From the NCBI RefSeq assembly GCF_013836145.1, contig NZ_CP057483.1, forward strand, positions 3,100,001 to 3,164,000: a DNA stretch of 64,000 bases, given 5' to 3'. A model generated the notes under the pieces. The model was given only the letters and a program-made list of their open reading frames with translations, searched no databases and was not told the origin of the DNA. The position numbers and the translations under genes were made by a program. Positions 45,501-53,573 of this stretch are shown one piece after another (the stretch's first letter is position 1; every line of letters starts with the position of its first letter). This stretch comes from Citrobacter sp. RHB25-C09 (GTDB taxonomy: Bacteria; Pseudomonadota; Gammaproteobacteria; Enterobacterales; Enterobacteriaceae).

Positions 45501-45616
45501 TCGGTACGGGCGTGATGGGCGGTATGATCTCGGCAACGGTGCTGGCCATCTACTTCGTACCATTGTTCTTTGTGCTGGTTCGCCGGCGTTTTCCGCTGAA
45601 ACCCCGCCCCGAATAA
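42503..45616 (+). CDS. acrD: Multidrug efflux RND transporter AcrD
   Basis: This 1037-residue inner-membrane proton antiporter works with AcrA and TolC to expel aminoglycosides and some beta-lactams, bile salts and novobiocin. The N-terminal ANFFIDRPIFAWVLAIL and the proton-relay aspartates in GLLVDDAIVVVENVER are typical; about twelve membrane helices and two large periplasmic loops are present. It is full length. No periplasmic adaptor gene accompanies it, as in E. coli, where it borrows AcrA. Confidence 0.96.
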   Translation: MANFFIDRPIFAWVLAILLCLTGTLAIFSLPVEQYPDLAPPNVRINANYPGASAQTLENTVTQVIEQNMTGLDNLMYMSSQSSGTGQASVTLSFVAGTDPDEAVQQVQNQLQSAMRKLPQAVQNQGVTVRKTGDTNILTIAFVSTDGSMDKQDIADYVASNIQDPLSRVNGVGDIDAYGSQYSMRIWLDPAKLNSFQMTAKDVTDAIESQNAQVAVGQLGGTPSIDNQALNATINAQSLLQTPEQFRNITLRVNQDGSEVKLGDVSTIEMGAEKYDYLSRFNGHAASGLGVKLASGANEMATATLVLERLDELAQYFPHGLEYKVAFETTSFVKASIEDVVKTLLEAIALVFLVMYLFLQNFRATLIPTIAVPVVLMGTFSVLYAFGYSINTLTMFAMVLAIGLLVDDAIVVVENVERVMSEEGLSPREATRKSMGQIQGALVGIAMVLSAVFVPMAFFGGTTGAIYRQFSITIVAAMVLSVLVAMILTPALCATLLKPLHKGEHHGQTGFFGWFNRSFNRNAERYEKGVARILHRSLRWMVIYVLLLGGMVFLFLRLPTSFLPQEDRGMFTTSIQLPSGSTQQQTLKVVQKVEQYYFTHEKDNIMSVFSTVGSGPGGNGQNVARMFIRLKDWDARDPKTGTSFAIIERATKAFSKINEARVFASSPPAISGLGSSAGFDMELQDHAGAGHDALMAARDQLIQLAAKESALTRVRHNGLDDSPQLQIDIDQRKAQALGVSIDDINDTLQTAWGSSYVNDFMDRGRVKKVYVQAAAKYRMLPDDINLWYVRNNSGGMVPFSAFATSRWETGSPRLERYNGYSAIEIVGEAAPGVSTGTAMDVMESLVRQLPVGFGLEWTAMSYQERLSGAQAPALYAISLLVVFLCLAALYESWSVPFSVMLVVPLGVIGALLATWMRGLENDVYFQVGLLTVIGLSAKNAILIVEFANEMNEKGHDLLDATLHACRQRLRPILMTSLAFIFGVLPMAISNGAGSGSQHAVGTGVMGGMISATVLAIYFVPLFFVLVRRRFPLKPRPE

Positions 45617-45626
45617 GCCATGAAAA

Positions 45627-45650
45627 AGGCGACCTGCTAATGGGTCGCCT
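45627..45650 (+). terminator. Hairpin after acrD
   Basis: AGGCGACC/GGTCGCCT with an eight-base loop begins ten bases after the acrD stop, followed by a weak T-tract (TCTCTG). It is preceded by AAAA, so it could serve ypfM on the minus strand as well. Confidence 0.65.
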
Positions 45651-45707
45651 TCTCTGTGTGATGAGTCTCACACGGTATGTTCTGTTATTTGGATCCCTTC
45701 CAGAAAT

Positions 45708-45767
45708 TTATTTACGAAGCATGACTTCGATAAAATCTTTCCAGTTCCCCAGTTCACGTTCAATCAT
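45708..45767 (-). CDS. ypfM: Nineteen-residue small protein YpfM
   Basis: An ORF of 20 codons including the stop lies downstream of acrD on the opposite strand. Its product reads MIERELGNWKDFIEVMLRK, which is the YpfM small protein of E. coli as I remember it. AGAGG lies seven bases before the ATG. The peptide is an amphipathic helix candidate; its function is unknown. It is too short for usual gene finders. Confidence 0.88.
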   Translation of the reverse strand: MIERELGNWKDFIEVMLRK

Positions 45768-46157
45768 AACTACCTCTGCTTCTTATTATGGGTATTCTAC
45801 AAAACCACTATCACCTGGTGAAGATAATAAAACCGATTACTGTGATAACTTCCTCCGGGGTGTTGGGAGATATGCCATCACTATGGCGTTGAACCCATAA
45901 ATTTTATGTGACTTACTGCAATATTTTGAAACAATCATACAATATCTACGACTCGTTCAATTTCGATTAAAAAACAGCCTGATGCAAGTGGTAAAATCTG
46001 AATTTACCTTTAAGCAAGTAAATAATCGCTGACAGGAATTATTATTCACAATACTTCAACAATGTTATATTTTCCGATCACGATTAAGTGACAAATTAAT
46101 AATTAATTTTACCCGTAATAATGATTAAATAGTCAGTTTTAGATAATAAGGATGCAG
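45768..46157. other. AT-rich intergenic stretch between ypfM and yffB
   Basis: These 390 bases are markedly AT-rich compared with their surroundings and carry no ORF I accept. They should hold the ypfM promoter (minus) and the yffB-dapE promoter (plus). TGTTATATTTTCCGATCACG near 46063 and AATAATGATTAAATAG near 46118 are possible promoter elements. The composition would suit H-NS or IHF binding; that is inference. Confidence 0.45.
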
Positions 46158-46514
46158 ATGATTACCCTCTACGGCATTAAGAATTGCGATACCATAAAGA
46201 AAGCCCGACGCTGGCTGGAGTCGCAGAACATTGAGTACCGCTTTCACGATTACCGGGTCGACGGACTGGATAACGCGCTACTCGAGACGTTTATCAACGA
46301 ATTAGGCTGGGAACCTCTGTTGAACACGCGTGGCACCACCTGGCGCAAACTGGACGACGCCACGCGGAATTCCATCACTGATGCAGCATCCGCCGCCGCA
46401 TTAATGACTGAAATGCCTGCGATCGTCAAACGCCCATTGCTCTGCGCGCCCGGTAAGCCTATGCTGCTGGGTTTTAGTGAATCCAGTTATCAGCAGTTTT
46501 TTGACGAGGTGTAG
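46158..46514 (+). CDS. yffB: ArsC-like thioredoxin-fold protein YffB
   Basis: The ATG at 46158 gives 118 residues; an ATG six bases earlier is too close to the AAGG SD. The protein is of the Spx/ArsC-like thioredoxin fold, with a single conserved cysteine Cys10 (YGIKNCDTIKKA). It is thought to use glutathione, but no arsenate reductase role has been shown. It stops three bases before dapE and is co-transcribed with it. Confidence 0.92.
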   Translation: MITLYGIKNCDTIKKARRWLESQNIEYRFHDYRVDGLDNALLETFINELGWEPLLNTRGTTWRKLDDATRNSITDAASAAALMTEMPAIVKRPLLCAPGKPMLLGFSESSYQQFFDEV

Positions 46515-46517
46515 TCT

Positions 46518-47645
46518 ATGTCGTGCCCGGTTATTGAGCTGACACAGCAGCTTATTCGCCGCCCTTCCCTGAGTCCGGATGATGCGGGATGTCAGGCTTT
46601 GATGATTGAGCGCCTGCGCGCAATAGGGTTTACCGTTGAGCGCATGGATTTTGCGGATACACAGAATTTTTGGGCATGGCGCGGACAGGGCGAAACGCTG
46701 GCCTTTGCCGGCCATACTGACGTGGTGCCCGCGGGCGATGCCGACCGCTGGATCAACCCACCTTTCGAGCCGACGATCCGTGACGGAATGCTGTTTGGTC
46801 GCGGCGCGGCCGATATGAAAGGATCGCTGGCGGCAATGGTGGTCGCGGCGGAACGCTTCGTTGCTCAACACCCTAACCATAAAGGACGTCTGGCGTTTCT
46901 GATCACCTCTGATGAAGAGGCCAGCGCTAAGAACGGCACCGTGAAGGTGGTAGAAGCGCTGATGGCGCGCAATGAGCGCCTGGACTACTGCCTCGTGGGC
47001 GAACCGTCCAGCACCGAGGTGGTAGGAGATGTCGTCAAAAACGGTCGTCGTGGCTCTCTGACCTGCAATCTGACCATTCATGGCGTGCAGGGGCACGTCG
47101 CTTATCCGCATCTGGCCGATAACCCGGTTCATCGCGCCGCGCCGATGCTCAATGAACTGGTGGGCATTGAGTGGGATCAGGGCAATGAATTCTTCCCGGC
47201 AACCAGTATGCAGATTGCTAACGTTCAGGCAGGCACCGGCAGTAATAACGTCATCCCCGGCGAACTTTTCGTGCAATTTAACTTCCGTTTCAGTACCGAA
47301 CTGACTGACGAGGTGATTAAACAACGTGTGCATGCACTGCTGGATAAACATCAGTTGCGCTACACCGTGGACTGGTGGCTTTCCGGTCAGCCCTTCCTGA
47401 CCGATCGCGGAAAGCTGGTTGATGCGGTGGTCAACGCCATCGAGCACTATAATGAAATTAAACCGCAGTTACTGACCACGGGCGGTACGTCCGATGGACG
47501 GTTTATCGCTCGTATGGGCGCGCAGGTTGTCGAGCTGGGACCGGTGAATGCCACAATTCATAAAATTAATGAATGTGTGAATGCCGCCGATCTGCAACTG
47601 CTTGCCCGTATGTATCAACGTATCATGGAGCAACTCGTCGCCTGA
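46518..47645 (+). CDS. dapE: Succinyl-diaminopimelate desuccinylase
   Basis: This 375-residue zinc hydrolase removes succinate from N-succinyl-LL-diaminopimelate in lysine and peptidoglycan precursor synthesis. The metal sites are His66 and Asp68 (FAGHTDVVPAGD), bridging Asp99 (GRGAADMKG), and Glu133/Glu134 (TSDEEASA). It is full length. The first lysine-branch gene, dapA, lies 7 kb away. Confidence 0.97.
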   Translation: MSCPVIELTQQLIRRPSLSPDDAGCQALMIERLRAIGFTVERMDFADTQNFWAWRGQGETLAFAGHTDVVPAGDADRWINPPFEPTIRDGMLFGRGAADMKGSLAAMVVAAERFVAQHPNHKGRLAFLITSDEEASAKNGTVKVVEALMARNERLDYCLVGEPSSTEVVGDVVKNGRRGSLTCNLTIHGVQGHVAYPHLADNPVHRAAPMLNELVGIEWDQGNEFFPATSMQIANVQAGTGSNNVIPGELFVQFNFRFSTELTDEVIKQRVHALLDKHQLRYTVDWWLSGQPFLTDRGKLVDAVVNAIEHYNEIKPQLLTTGGTSDGRFIARMGAQVVELGPVNATIHKINECVNAADLQLLARMYQRIMEQLVA

Positions 47646-47672
47646 CGCGTGTGCTGGTAAGGGGTAATTTGC

Positions 47673-47873
47673 ATGGACTGGCTAACTAAGTATTGGTGGA
47701 TCCTGGTACTGGTTTTTCTGGTGGGCGTACTGCTAAATGTGATTAAAGATCTCAAGCGTGTCGACCATAAGAAATTCCTCGCCAACAAGCCGGAGCTTCC
47801 TCCGCATCGTGATTTTAACGATAAGTGGGATGATGATGACGACTGGCCGAAAAAAGACCAGCCGAAGAAATAA
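47673..47873 (+). CDS. ypfN: Small membrane protein YpfN (UPF0370)
   Basis: These 66 residues have one N-terminal membrane helix (about 8-26; WWILVLVFLVGVLLNVI) and a charged tail with an acidic run (KWDDDDDWPKKDQPKK). It matches YpfN. Function unknown. It follows dapE by 27 bases and is likely in the same transcript. Confidence 0.92.
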   Translation: MDWLTKYWWILVLVFLVGVLLNVIKDLKRVDHKKFLANKPELPPHRDFNDKWDDDDDWPKKDQPKK

Positions 47874-47877
47874 TACG

Positions 47878-47909
47878 TAAGCCGGATAAGGCGAAGCCGC
47901 CATCCGGCC
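47878..47909. repeat. REP element between ypfN and ypfH
   Basis: A single REP unit (GCCGGATAAGGCGAAGCC with CATCCGGCC) lies between the convergent ypfN and ypfH stops. Confidence 0.85.
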
Positions 47910-47921
47910 AGTTTATAGGGG

Positions 47922-48617
47922 TTAGATCATCTCTATAACGTCATCATCGCCCGGCGTGCCGCCGCTTAGCGCTTCATCAAAGTAGTGCTTCGGTACGGTA
48001 TAGCGCAGGTGATCGAGCGCAAACTGCATGCTGCGATCGTCTATCGCATGACCGAGATCGTCCACAATATCCAGCGTCACGTCGCCACCCGCGTTTATCA
48101 GCGCATCCTGCGCGGCAACTGCATGAGAAAGCTCAATCACCCGATCCTCTCCGCCATGAATTAAATGGACGGTGGTCGCAGTTGATGCCGTTTCTGGCAG
48201 GCTGGCGTAGCGTCCGTTAAACGCAATCACCCTTGCAGCCAGACCCGGCTCGGCTTTGATACTCTCAAGCGCCATGATCGCCCCCTGTGAGAAACCGATC
48301 AGCGCCGTTGCATTTGCGCCGACCCCGCTCTGTTTTTGCCAGGTACGTACCGTCTCAACAAATACTGGCATAATGGCATCTACCCGCGTCTGACGATTCT
48401 CTTCCGTCACCCCTTGTACTGAAAACCACTGCCGTCCCTCAGGACCGCAGGGCTCGATGCCGCCGATACTCACGACCAGCGCATCCGGGAATAGAGGGGC
48501 AAACCAGGAGCCGATTTCGCCCATCGCGACCGGGTTGTCACCCACGCCATGAAACAACAGTAATAACTGTTGAGCGGGTTTAGCCGGACTTTGAACGACA
48601 AAATGGTCATATTTCAT
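47922..48617 (-). CDS. ypfH: Alpha/beta-hydrolase esterase YpfH
   Basis: This 231-residue carboxylesterase-like protein has the nucleophile Ser110 in GFSQGA, and likely Asp158 and His190 as the other triad members. The oxyanion region LLFHGVGDN is near residue 20-28. E. coli YpfH hydrolyses short-chain esters in vitro; its natural substrate is unknown. No signal peptide is seen, so it is cytoplasmic. Confidence 0.93.
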   Translation of the reverse strand: MKYDHFVVQSPAKPAQQLLLLFHGVGDNPVAMGEIGSWFAPLFPDALVVSIGGIEPCGPEGRQWFSVQGVTEENRQTRVDAIMPVFVETVRTWQKQSGVGANATALIGFSQGAIMALESIKAEPGLAARVIAFNGRYASLPETASTATTVHLIHGGEDRVIELSHAVAAQDALINAGGDVTLDIVDDLGHAIDDRSMQFALDHLRYTVPKHYFDEALSGGTPGDDDVIEMI

Positions 48618-48702
48618 GGCGATCTCCTTAACTGATGTCGTTAATTCTACGCCTCACAGTCGTAATGACCATGCCAGAAAATTGAAGGTGTTAGTGAAAA
48701 AA

Positions 48703-50691
48703 TTACTCTTGCAGAATCCGGTCGCGTAACCGCTGCGCACGCTCAGCATCGAGCATTAACAATGCCTGTGCCGCTTCTTCGCGCTGAAGCGCCAGCAGGG
48801 CTTTACGCCCGGCAACACTCAGAATCGCACAGAGCTGCGCGTCACTGAGTTTATCGTGCAGACGCCCATGCAGCGCAGGCAACGTTTGTTGCGTATGGTG
48901 AAGCAGACGACTGAGACAACCTAATGACGTCAGCAATGGACGATGCGCGAATGCAAACCCCGCCAGCGCCAGCCAGTCATCATCATTAAGGGTAGACGCT
49001 TTTAATGACTGTACCGGAATATCCTCGCCATTCCATTGCGACAATATGTCCGCATCGCGTCGTAAACGGTAATGCTCACGTTCAGCCAGACGTTTACCTG
49101 CGTCACTCAGTGGACGCATCGCCATCGCGGTATAGCAGCCGCTGCTGGCTTCCTTGTGATTCCCAATCCGCACCAGAATGAAGCCGCAGCGCTGCCAGAA
49201 GCGCCACAATTCTGGCGTAAAGCCAAAGCTTACGGACAGGTAATCGCAGTTTGCAACAAGGGCGCGGGAGATAAGCCGTTGGCCGATGCCTTCTCGCTGT
49301 CGACCGGGATGCACGGCGATACGACTCACCCGACGCCCGATCAGCGTGGCCGCCAGCGGATCGCCACCGTGTGCTGCCAGCGACTGCGCAACGAGATTGC
49401 CTCGCGGGCGACGAAAGCCAGCCCAGACGGCCTGACTGAGTTCAGCGGAGAGCCCCCCCTCATCAACCAGCCAGAGCGCCCCGGCGATCTCTGAACCGCA
49501 GGCAGCATGAAGAAAATGCTGGCCAGGCGCATCCATCATCCGGCGGAGATCGAGCGGTGAAGTGCGGTAATGCGCCCCGGAAAGCAGCCGGTAAACCGCG
49601 AGTGGAACCGCAGGTTGCGTCTGCCATAGCACCTGCTCGAACGGCGAAATTACGATGTCGCCCTGCGGCGTGGTGGCAAAATTATCATCGTCGAACACCA
49701 GCGCATCGCTGACCCATTTTTCCAACGGGCACCCCTGTGCCCAACGCACGGGTTGCCGAAGCTCAAGACGCAGCAGATGGGGAAAACGCGCGCAAAATTT
49801 CAGTAAAAAGCCGCGCCCTGTGCCTTCATAGCCCTGTACGGTGGTCGTTAGCAACGTGCGGGGGAATCGCGCGACGAGACGATGCAAAAGCGGTGCGGGA
49901 ATGGCGGCGGCTTCGTCCACGACCAGCCAGTCCGCCTGCGTATCCGAATCCAGGAGCGCGTCGGGGGCCATAAAGCGGAATTTATCTCCGGCAAACTGAG
50001 CCAGCACATCCGTTGCCGCTTTTGCCGGTGCGGTGACGATCGCCGTACCGTTGAAGCGAGAAATAAGCTGGCCCGCCAGCGCCGATTTACCGCGCCCGCG
50101 GGCGGCGGTCAGCGCAACGATGCCGGTTGGCATCTGTAAGAGTTGCTGGAGAATGGCGGATTGTTCCGGTAACGGTTCGCCCGTGGCAGCCTGCCACGGG
50201 CAACGTTCAGGGAACGCAGGCAGACGAAGCGGCAGATGCTGTTGCCAGTGTAGCGTCTGAGGATCTGCCGCAATAATGCGGCGAAGATGGTGAACAAAGT
50301 GAGGCGTAGGGATCGGAGACGAGCAATCGCTCCAGCGCAGCGAGTCCGAATCCGGACATTTCTGCCAGACATCCCAGGGCGGTGTCATGAGTACCAGCCA
50401 GCTTCCCGCGCGCAACGTCCCGCTTAACGCGGCGAACGCGGCGGCATCGAACCCCTGTGATGCGTCGAAAACGGCATGACGAAACTCGCGCCCCAGAAGC
50501 GTTTGCAGCGCCGGTGACGTTCCCTCTGACGCGGCGGAGGAAACCCATAGCCAGTCGCCGGGTAATGATTCGCGAAACCGCTGCGCCTGCTCACGGCACC
50601 AGTGGTCTTCACCACTTAACACCAGCAGGCAACGAATGCCTTCCTGGGCCATTTGCGCGGTTAACGCGTTTAGCGCAGTGTTACCTGACAT
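48703..50691 (-). CDS. tmcA: tRNA(Met) cytidine acetyltransferase TmcA
   Basis: This 662-residue enzyme makes N4-acetylcytidine at the wobble base of elongator tRNA-Met with acetyl-CoA and ATP. A RecD-like ATPase part carries Walker A AARGRGKS at residues 196-203 and a DEAA box in VVDEAAAIPAP. A GNAT domain follows near 400-530 (RIAVHPGRQREGIGQRL). It was formerly ypfI. Its start lies 14 bases downstream of the ypfJ stop, so the two are probably co-transcribed. Confidence 0.95.
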   Translation of the reverse strand: MSGNTALNALTAQMAQEGIRCLLVLSGEDHWCREQAQRFRESLPGDWLWVSSAASEGTSPALQTLLGREFRHAVFDASQGFDAAAFAALSGTLRAGSWLVLMTPPWDVWQKCPDSDSLRWSDCSSPIPTPHFVHHLRRIIAADPQTLHWQQHLPLRLPAFPERCPWQAATGEPLPEQSAILQQLLQMPTGIVALTAARGRGKSALAGQLISRFNGTAIVTAPAKAATDVLAQFAGDKFRFMAPDALLDSDTQADWLVVDEAAAIPAPLLHRLVARFPRTLLTTTVQGYEGTGRGFLLKFCARFPHLLRLELRQPVRWAQGCPLEKWVSDALVFDDDNFATTPQGDIVISPFEQVLWQTQPAVPLAVYRLLSGAHYRTSPLDLRRMMDAPGQHFLHAACGSEIAGALWLVDEGGLSAELSQAVWAGFRRPRGNLVAQSLAAHGGDPLAATLIGRRVSRIAVHPGRQREGIGQRLISRALVANCDYLSVSFGFTPELWRFWQRCGFILVRIGNHKEASSGCYTAMAMRPLSDAGKRLAEREHYRLRRDADILSQWNGEDIPVQSLKASTLNDDDWLALAGFAFAHRPLLTSLGCLSRLLHHTQQTLPALHGRLHDKLSDAQLCAILSVAGRKALLALQREEAAQALLMLDAERAQRLRDRILQE

Positions 50692-50705
50692 CCCTGCCTC
50701 AGTGT

Positions 50706-51572
50706 TTAGAAACCTTTGCCAAAGGTATTACATTGTGCCGGGTTACCGCTATCGAAACCACGCTTGAACCAGGTATAACGCTGTTCTGATGTACCATGGG
50801 TGAAGCTATCCGGCACCACTCGCCCCTGGCTTTGCTGTTGCAGACGATCGTCACCGATGGCCTGAGCGGCATTAAGTGCTTCTTCCACGTCTCCGGTTTC
50901 GAGCACGCCCTGTTGCTGCATACTGTTACCCCAGACGCCAGCAAAACAGTCGGCCTGCAGTTCCATGCGTACAGAGAGCCGGTTAGCTTCTGCCTGTGAC
51001 GCATTTTGCTGGAGCTGACGCACTTTCGGTTCGATGCCCAGCAGTTTCTGAATATGGTGACCCACTTCATGCGCAATCACGTAGCCCTGGGCAAAATCGC
51101 CTTCCGCGCCCAGTTTATTTTTCATGTCGTCATAGAAGGAGAGATCGATATAAACGGTGCCGTCCGCCGGGCAATAAAATGGCCCCATGACCGATTGCCC
51201 GTTACCGCACCCGGTGCGCGTCGCGCCACGGTACATCACCAGTTTCGGCTGTTGGTATGTGCGGCCCATTTTTTCAAACTGCTGACCCCAGGTATCTTCC
51301 GTTGTTGCCAGAATGACCGAGGTAAATTTTGCTGCTTCGTCCTCATTCGGACTAATGGAACGCGGAGACTGCTGCTGTGAGACGGGTTGCCCGGTCATCA
51401 GGCCAGTTAAGTCCACGCCATAATAACCGGCCACCAGCACCACGATCAGCAGAATAAGGCCGCCCTTCCCCCCTGGAAGACGCATCCCGGGGCCACCCAT
51501 CGAAGGGCCGCCGCCCGGGCTGTTGCGCCTGTCTTCTACATTGTCACTTTCACGACGCCCTTGCCAGCGCAT
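50706..51572 (-). CDS. ypfJ: Putative metalloprotease YpfJ
   Basis: The ATG at 51572 gives 288 residues with GAGG ideally spaced; the frame's GTG two codons earlier is rejected. A single membrane helix (about 37-52; GLILLIVVLVAGYYGVDL) follows a Gly-rich, basic N-terminus. The zinc motif HEVGHH (VIAHEVGHHIQKL) marks the neutral zinc metallopeptidase family. The substrate is unknown. Confidence 0.93.
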   Translation of the reverse strand: MRWQGRRESDNVEDRRNSPGGGPSMGGPGMRLPGGKGGLILLIVVLVAGYYGVDLTGLMTGQPVSQQQSPRSISPNEDEAAKFTSVILATTEDTWGQQFEKMGRTYQQPKLVMYRGATRTGCGNGQSVMGPFYCPADGTVYIDLSFYDDMKNKLGAEGDFAQGYVIAHEVGHHIQKLLGIEPKVRQLQQNASQAEANRLSVRMELQADCFAGVWGNSMQQQGVLETGDVEEALNAAQAIGDDRLQQQSQGRVVPDSFTHGTSEQRYTWFKRGFDSGNPAQCNTFGKGF

Positions 51573-51697
51573 AAACACCTCAACAATATATACATTATGA
51601 TGATGATCGTAGGCGGTTCAGCGCAAGATTACCATAGGAAAGAACATCAGGAATGCGGAGTGCGAGCCGGAGAGAGTTCCCCGGCCCGAAAGGTTGC

Positions 51698-52411
51698 TTA
51701 GTCCAGCTTCACGCCCAGACGACGCGCCACGGTTTCATAAGCTTCAATCAGACCACCCAGGCTCTGGCGGAAACGGTCTTTATCCATCTTGTCGAGGGTT
51801 TCTTTATCCCACAGGCGGCTACCATCCGGGGAGAATTCATCGCCGAGCACCACTTCGCCTTTATACAGACCGAACTCCAGTTTGAAGTCGACGAGGATCA
51901 GACCGGCGTCATCAAACAGCTTTTTCAGCACGTCGTTCGCCTTGTAGGTCAGCTCTTTCATCCGCCCCAGATTCTCTTTGCTCACCCAGCCGAAGGTTTC
52001 GCAATAGGAGTCATTGACCATTGGGTCGTGCATTGCATCGTTTTTCAGGAACAGATCGAACAGCGGGGGATTCAGTTCGATGCCCTCTTCAATACCCAGA
52101 CGCTTGACCAGCGAGCCTGCCGCACGGTTACGCACGACGCATTCAACCGGCACCATATCCAGTTTTTTCACCAGACATTCGGTGTCCGAGAGCAGTCGCT
52201 CCATCTGAGTAGGGATACCCGCCTCGGCCAGTTTGGTCATGATGAAATGGTTGAATTTGTTGTTCACCATACCTTTACGATCAAACTGCTCAATGCGCGC
52301 GCCATCCCCTGCTGACGTATCATTGCGGAATTCGAGCACCAACAGATCCGGGTTTTCCGTGCTGTAAACGGTTTTCGCTTTACCACGATACAACTCAGCT
52401 TGCTTTTGCAT
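51698..52411 (-). CDS. purC: SAICAR synthetase
   Basis: The ATG at 52411 gives 237 residues, the family length; an ATG six bases earlier is only two bases from the AGGAG SD. PurC joins CAIR and aspartate with ATP in purine synthesis. The nucleotide region YRGKAKTVY and the motifs RNDTSAGDGARIEQF and KLEFGLYKGEVVLGDEFSPD are present. A PurR operator lies upstream. Confidence 0.97.
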   Translation of the reverse strand: MQKQAELYRGKAKTVYSTENPDLLVLEFRNDTSAGDGARIEQFDRKGMVNNKFNHFIMTKLAEAGIPTQMERLLSDTECLVKKLDMVPVECVVRNRAAGSLVKRLGIEEGIELNPPLFDLFLKNDAMHDPMVNDSYCETFGWVSKENLGRMKELTYKANDVLKKLFDDAGLILVDFKLEFGLYKGEVVLGDEFSPDGSRLWDKETLDKMDKDRFRQSLGGLIEAYETVARRLGVKLD

Positions 52412-52463
52412 CTTCATTACTCCTGGGTGTGATCAATGTATTCAAAACGGGAAATATTATGCC

Positions 52464-52479
52464 ACGCACACGTTTGCGT
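52464..52479 (-). promoter_or_regulatory. PurR operator upstream of purC
   Basis: On the minus strand the 16-mer ACGCAAACGTGTGCGT differs from the perfect PurR palindrome (ACGCAAACGTTTGCGT) at one base and is the form I recall from E. coli purC. A -10-like CATAATAT follows downstream (52453-52460), so repressor binding would block the promoter. Confidence 0.88.
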
Positions 52480-52490
52480 AGCACGAAATT

Positions 52491-52517
52491 AAAAAGGGCT
52501 GAATTTCTTCAGCCCTT
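52491..52517 (-). terminator. Terminator of dapA-bamC
   Basis: The stem AAGGGCTGAA/TTCAGCCCTT is followed on the minus strand by T's, immediately after the bamC stop and before the purC promoter. Confidence 0.88.
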
Positions 52518-52522
52518 CATTT

Positions 52523-53557
52523 TTACTTGCTAAACGCTGCCTGGAAGACGGCTACCAGCGCGTCGTTCTGGCTCTGCGTTAGGGTATGCCCCTTCGGATC
52601 GATAAACTGCATGCTGCTGCGGTTATCTAAATCGCCGACCTGCAGTTTGTAGTCGCCTGAGGTCAGGCCCGGGTCGCGAGCGCCCAGTTCCTGCCAGTCG
52701 CTATCAGAAAGCGGCTTATAGGTGACCGCCATGCTGCCCTGAGAGCGGGTGCTGTCGGTCACTTTCATGCCCACTTTCTCCAGCGCTGCCGGCAGGCGCT
52801 GCCAGACGACGTTAAACGGACCACGCACCACCAGCATCGGTAAACCGGTATCATCAGCGGCACTTTGTACATCCATGGTCGCGGCTGAGCGGTTCTGCGC
52901 TGCGTTGGTGGCGTCAGTCGCGGACTTATCAAGACCCGCAGAGATAACGTTCATCATCTCAGTGCTGTAACGCTGCAGTGAAGCGGCATCCGCAACCGGC
53001 TTGCCCGCCTGCTCAAGATTCACCAGTTTCACCTGCACCGCTTGCTGATAACCCTGCGGTTTTACCGAGATTTGATAACGACCACGGTACTGTTCGTCTT
53101 CATCCAGACGGTTCCAGTCAACCCAACCGGTTGTCAGCGTCTGGCTGGCATCATCACGTTTTTCAATCGCATAGTTCTTCGACTGAATGATGCTGACGAC
53201 CTGCGGCCATAATGTGTTACCACGCCCGTTTTCCACCAGCAGCGTGGCAGTATCACCCGCAAACTGGGTACGCGCACCGGTCACCAGCGCCAGCGGCTGT
53301 GCTGGCGGACGAATATCCAGTGCTTTGCCCACGGCACCGCTGCCGTTGGTTACCGGGATGTTATAGTCGCCCGAAGTCACCGGCAGAATCATTCCTGCTG
53401 GAGCATGGAGTTCAGCAAGCGGTGCGGCATCCAGATAGGATTCATCACCGCTCACCTGGCGCTTGTAGCGCGAATCTGAGCTACAGGCTGCGAGCAGCAA
53501 AACAAGCGAAACACCCGCAACCCTGGCCAGGCGCGACTTTTGTACTGAGTAAGCCAT
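52523..53557 (-). CDS. bamC: Outer-membrane assembly lipoprotein BamC
   Basis: The ATG at 53557 gives 344 residues; the TTG just before it is rejected since GGGAG fits the ATG. The signal peptide ends in LLLAAC with the lipidated Cys25. BamC belongs to the BamABCDE complex that inserts beta-barrel proteins into the outer membrane. An unstructured N-terminal lasso (about 26-95) and two helix-grip domains follow. It lies 16 bases downstream of dapA, as in E. coli. Old name nlpB. Confidence 0.97.
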   Translation of the reverse strand: MAYSVQKSRLARVAGVSLVLLLAACSSDSRYKRQVSGDESYLDAAPLAELHAPAGMILPVTSGDYNIPVTNGSGAVGKALDIRPPAQPLALVTGARTQFAGDTATLLVENGRGNTLWPQVVSIIQSKNYAIEKRDDASQTLTTGWVDWNRLDEDEQYRGRYQISVKPQGYQQAVQVKLVNLEQAGKPVADAASLQRYSTEMMNVISAGLDKSATDATNAAQNRSAATMDVQSAADDTGLPMLVVRGPFNVVWQRLPAALEKVGMKVTDSTRSQGSMAVTYKPLSDSDWQELGARDPGLTSGDYKLQVGDLDNRSSMQFIDPKGHTLTQSQNDALVAVFQAAFSK

Positions 53558-53573
53558 CAAATCTCCCTAAACT

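Noticed and set aside
46401..47447. 348-codon open frame on the minus strand
   Set aside because: It lies antisense to dapE, whose catalytic residues are all intact. The product is rich in His, Arg and Gln with no recognisable domain, as expected of a shadow frame.
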